A DNA stretch of 64,000 bases from contig NZ_CP040749.1 of assembly GCF_006065315.1 (NCBI RefSeq), forward strand, positions 186,001 through 250,000. Reading direction: 5' to 3'. Under the pieces are notes generated by a model. It did no database searches. It saw nothing but the letters and a program-made list of their open reading frames with translations, and had not been told where the DNA came from. A program made the translations under genes and the position numbers. This document shows, piece by piece, positions 62,972-64,000 of the stretch. Source of the DNA: Aureibaculum algae (GTDB lineage: Bacteria > Bacteroidota > Bacteroidia > Flavobacteriales > Flavobacteriaceae). The stretch's first letter is position 1, and each line of letters starts with the position of its first letter.

Positions 62972-64000
62972 TTATTTGTTTTTAAAACAACTCACAAATT
63001 TTTCAAAATCGGCTTCTGAATTATAAACACTAGGAGAAACTCTGATTGCATCACCACGATAAGAAACATGAATACTTTCTTGTTGAAATTTTGTTTTTAA
63101 ATTTTGTAAGTCAATATGCTTAGGTAAGTAAACACCAAATAGATGTTTGCTTCTGAAATCATCATCTTCAATAGAACATCCCAATTCCTGCAAATTGGAA
63201 ATCCCTTTTTTTGAAATAGAATTGCAATAATTTTGAAAATTTTCAGGTTGCCATTTTAATAATTGTCTGATGCTTTCAGTTAGCATCGGAACCAAAATAA
63301 AATTACTGCATTCCCCCATATTATAGCGTCCTGCTTTTGGTTGATAACCAGGATTGTAATTTACTAATTGCGTAAAATCTTCACTTTTATAACGGTTAAT
63401 CCAATTATTTTCAAGTGGCTCGCCATCGTTAAAATCGTCAGAATAATAGGCCATACCTAATCCGTACGGGCCCATTAGCCATTTGTAACCCACAGATATA
63501 ACGGCGTCTGGTTTAATTTCTTTAACGGAGAATGGAGCGGCTCCAATAAATTGAGAGCCATCAATAATTAATGCTGCGTTATACAATTTTGATTTTTCTC
63601 TAATAGCCCTTAAGTCAAATATTGTACCGTCTGCCCAATGAATTGGACCTAAACTAACCACAGCAGTTTTTTTGTTTATGGCATCTAATATATTTTTATT
63701 CCACGCTTTGCCTTTTCCTGTGAGATTTTTTGGAGTGGCAATTACTTTTATTGTTGCTTTTTTTTGGGCTGCTACTTTTTGCCAAGCATAAACATTACTA
63801 GGAAATTGAGCATCTACTATTATAATTTCGTCACCAGGTTCAAGTTTTACATTATTAGCGGCATTTGCTAAACCGTACGAGGCGGAAGGAATTATTGCTG
63901 TATTGTTAAAATCGGGTACATCAATTAGTTCAGCAAAAGCTTTTTTTAGCATTTCTGGACCGTTAAAAAAATCGTCAACACCAATTTTATGTGGAAAGCC
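62972..64000 (-). CDS. Class V aminotransferase-fold enzyme (cut by window end)
   Basis: A fold-type I PLP enzyme related to cysteine desulfurases and isopenicillin N epimerase. PLP-binding lysine lies in SVGYKWLMGPYG, the phosphate contacts come from IPSASYGLANAA, and AALIIDGSQFIGAAP holds the PLP-ring Asp. An internal ATG exists at 63952, but the frame stays open to the window edge with family-like sequence (GFPHKIGVDDFF), so the true start is beyond 64000. The reaction is not determinable here. Confidence 0.82.
   Translation of the reverse strand, partial: GFPHKIGVDDFFNGPEMLKKAFAELIDVPDFNNTAIIPSASYGLANAANNVKLEPGDEIIIVDAQFPSNVYAWQKVAAQKKATIKVIATPKNLTGKGKAWNKNILDAINKKTAVVSLGPIHWADGTIFDLRAIREKSKLYNAALIIDGSQFIGAAPFSVKEIKPDAVISVGYKWLMGPYGLGMAYYSDDFNDGEPLENNWINRYKSEDFTQLVNYNPGYQPKAGRYNMGECSNFILVPMLTESIRQLLKWQPENFQNYCNSISKKGISNLQELGCSIEDDDFRSKHLFGVYLPKHIDLQNLKTKFQQESIHVSYRGDAIRVSPSVYNSEADFEKFVSCFKNK

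Overview
The window is AT-rich, densely packed chromosomal DNA from a member of the Bacteroidota, most likely a marine Flavobacteriaceae. Signs of this are the gliding lipoprotein GldH, a secreted peptidase with a type IX sorting tail, a TonB/HmuY haem-uptake pair, flavobacterial TonB-C proteins, and many promoters of the Bacteroidota -7 type (TAnnTTTG), often within 40 bases of the start codon. No rRNA, tRNA, CRISPR array, prophage or intact IS element was seen.

Layout. 1-3.6 kb: WYL regulator and a sulfide/persulfide-detoxification cluster (CstB-like persulfide dioxygenase-rhodanese, rhodanese lipoprotein, HMA protein, thioredoxin, small membrane protein). 3.6-11.2 kb, minus strand: OmpA-like lipoprotein, exonuclease III, acyl-CoA synthetase, and the run ricT-gldH-PBP1A with 8-nt overlaps. 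11.4-19 kb: T9SS-secreted M23 peptidase with holB, PAQR protein, plsC, trpS, a frameshifted small membrane gene, aldo/keto reductase, pgk. 19-21.9 kb: membrane M28 peptidase and CBS protein. 21.9-24.0 kb: the most unusual part, five tandem copies of a probable structured non-coding RNA, minus strand, each with its own terminator, repeating at exactly 455 bp. A truncated chitinase-like gene and two small unknown genes follow. 25.5-29 kb: probable D-glutamate operon (PLP enzyme, DgcN, DgcA). 29-33 kb: spermidine-synthase-like protein and nrdBA, with the ATP-cone on NrdB rather than NrdA. 33-36 kb: HmuY and TonB receptor. 36-41.3 kb: small membrane proteins, a decayed gene and a large VIT-VWA-TonB_C-DUF2135 protein. 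41.5-52 kb: ppc, DMT transporter, tex, a Cys-rich miniprotein, and the metG-NlpE/META lipoprotein-secreted protein operon. 52-64 kb: LD-carboxypeptidase, YraN, TlpA-like and TonB_C proteins, lipoproteins, a frameshifted gene, mfd, TerB, a membrane protein and a class-V aminotransferase cut by the window end.

Most of the window is core housekeeping. Accessory or decaying zones are 21.9-25.4 kb (RNA array and truncated gene), 36-38 kb (pseudogene) and 56-58.1 kb. Several intergenic palindromic repeats of the short dispersed kind common in flavobacteria occur, and one such element appears to have inserted in frame inside metG.
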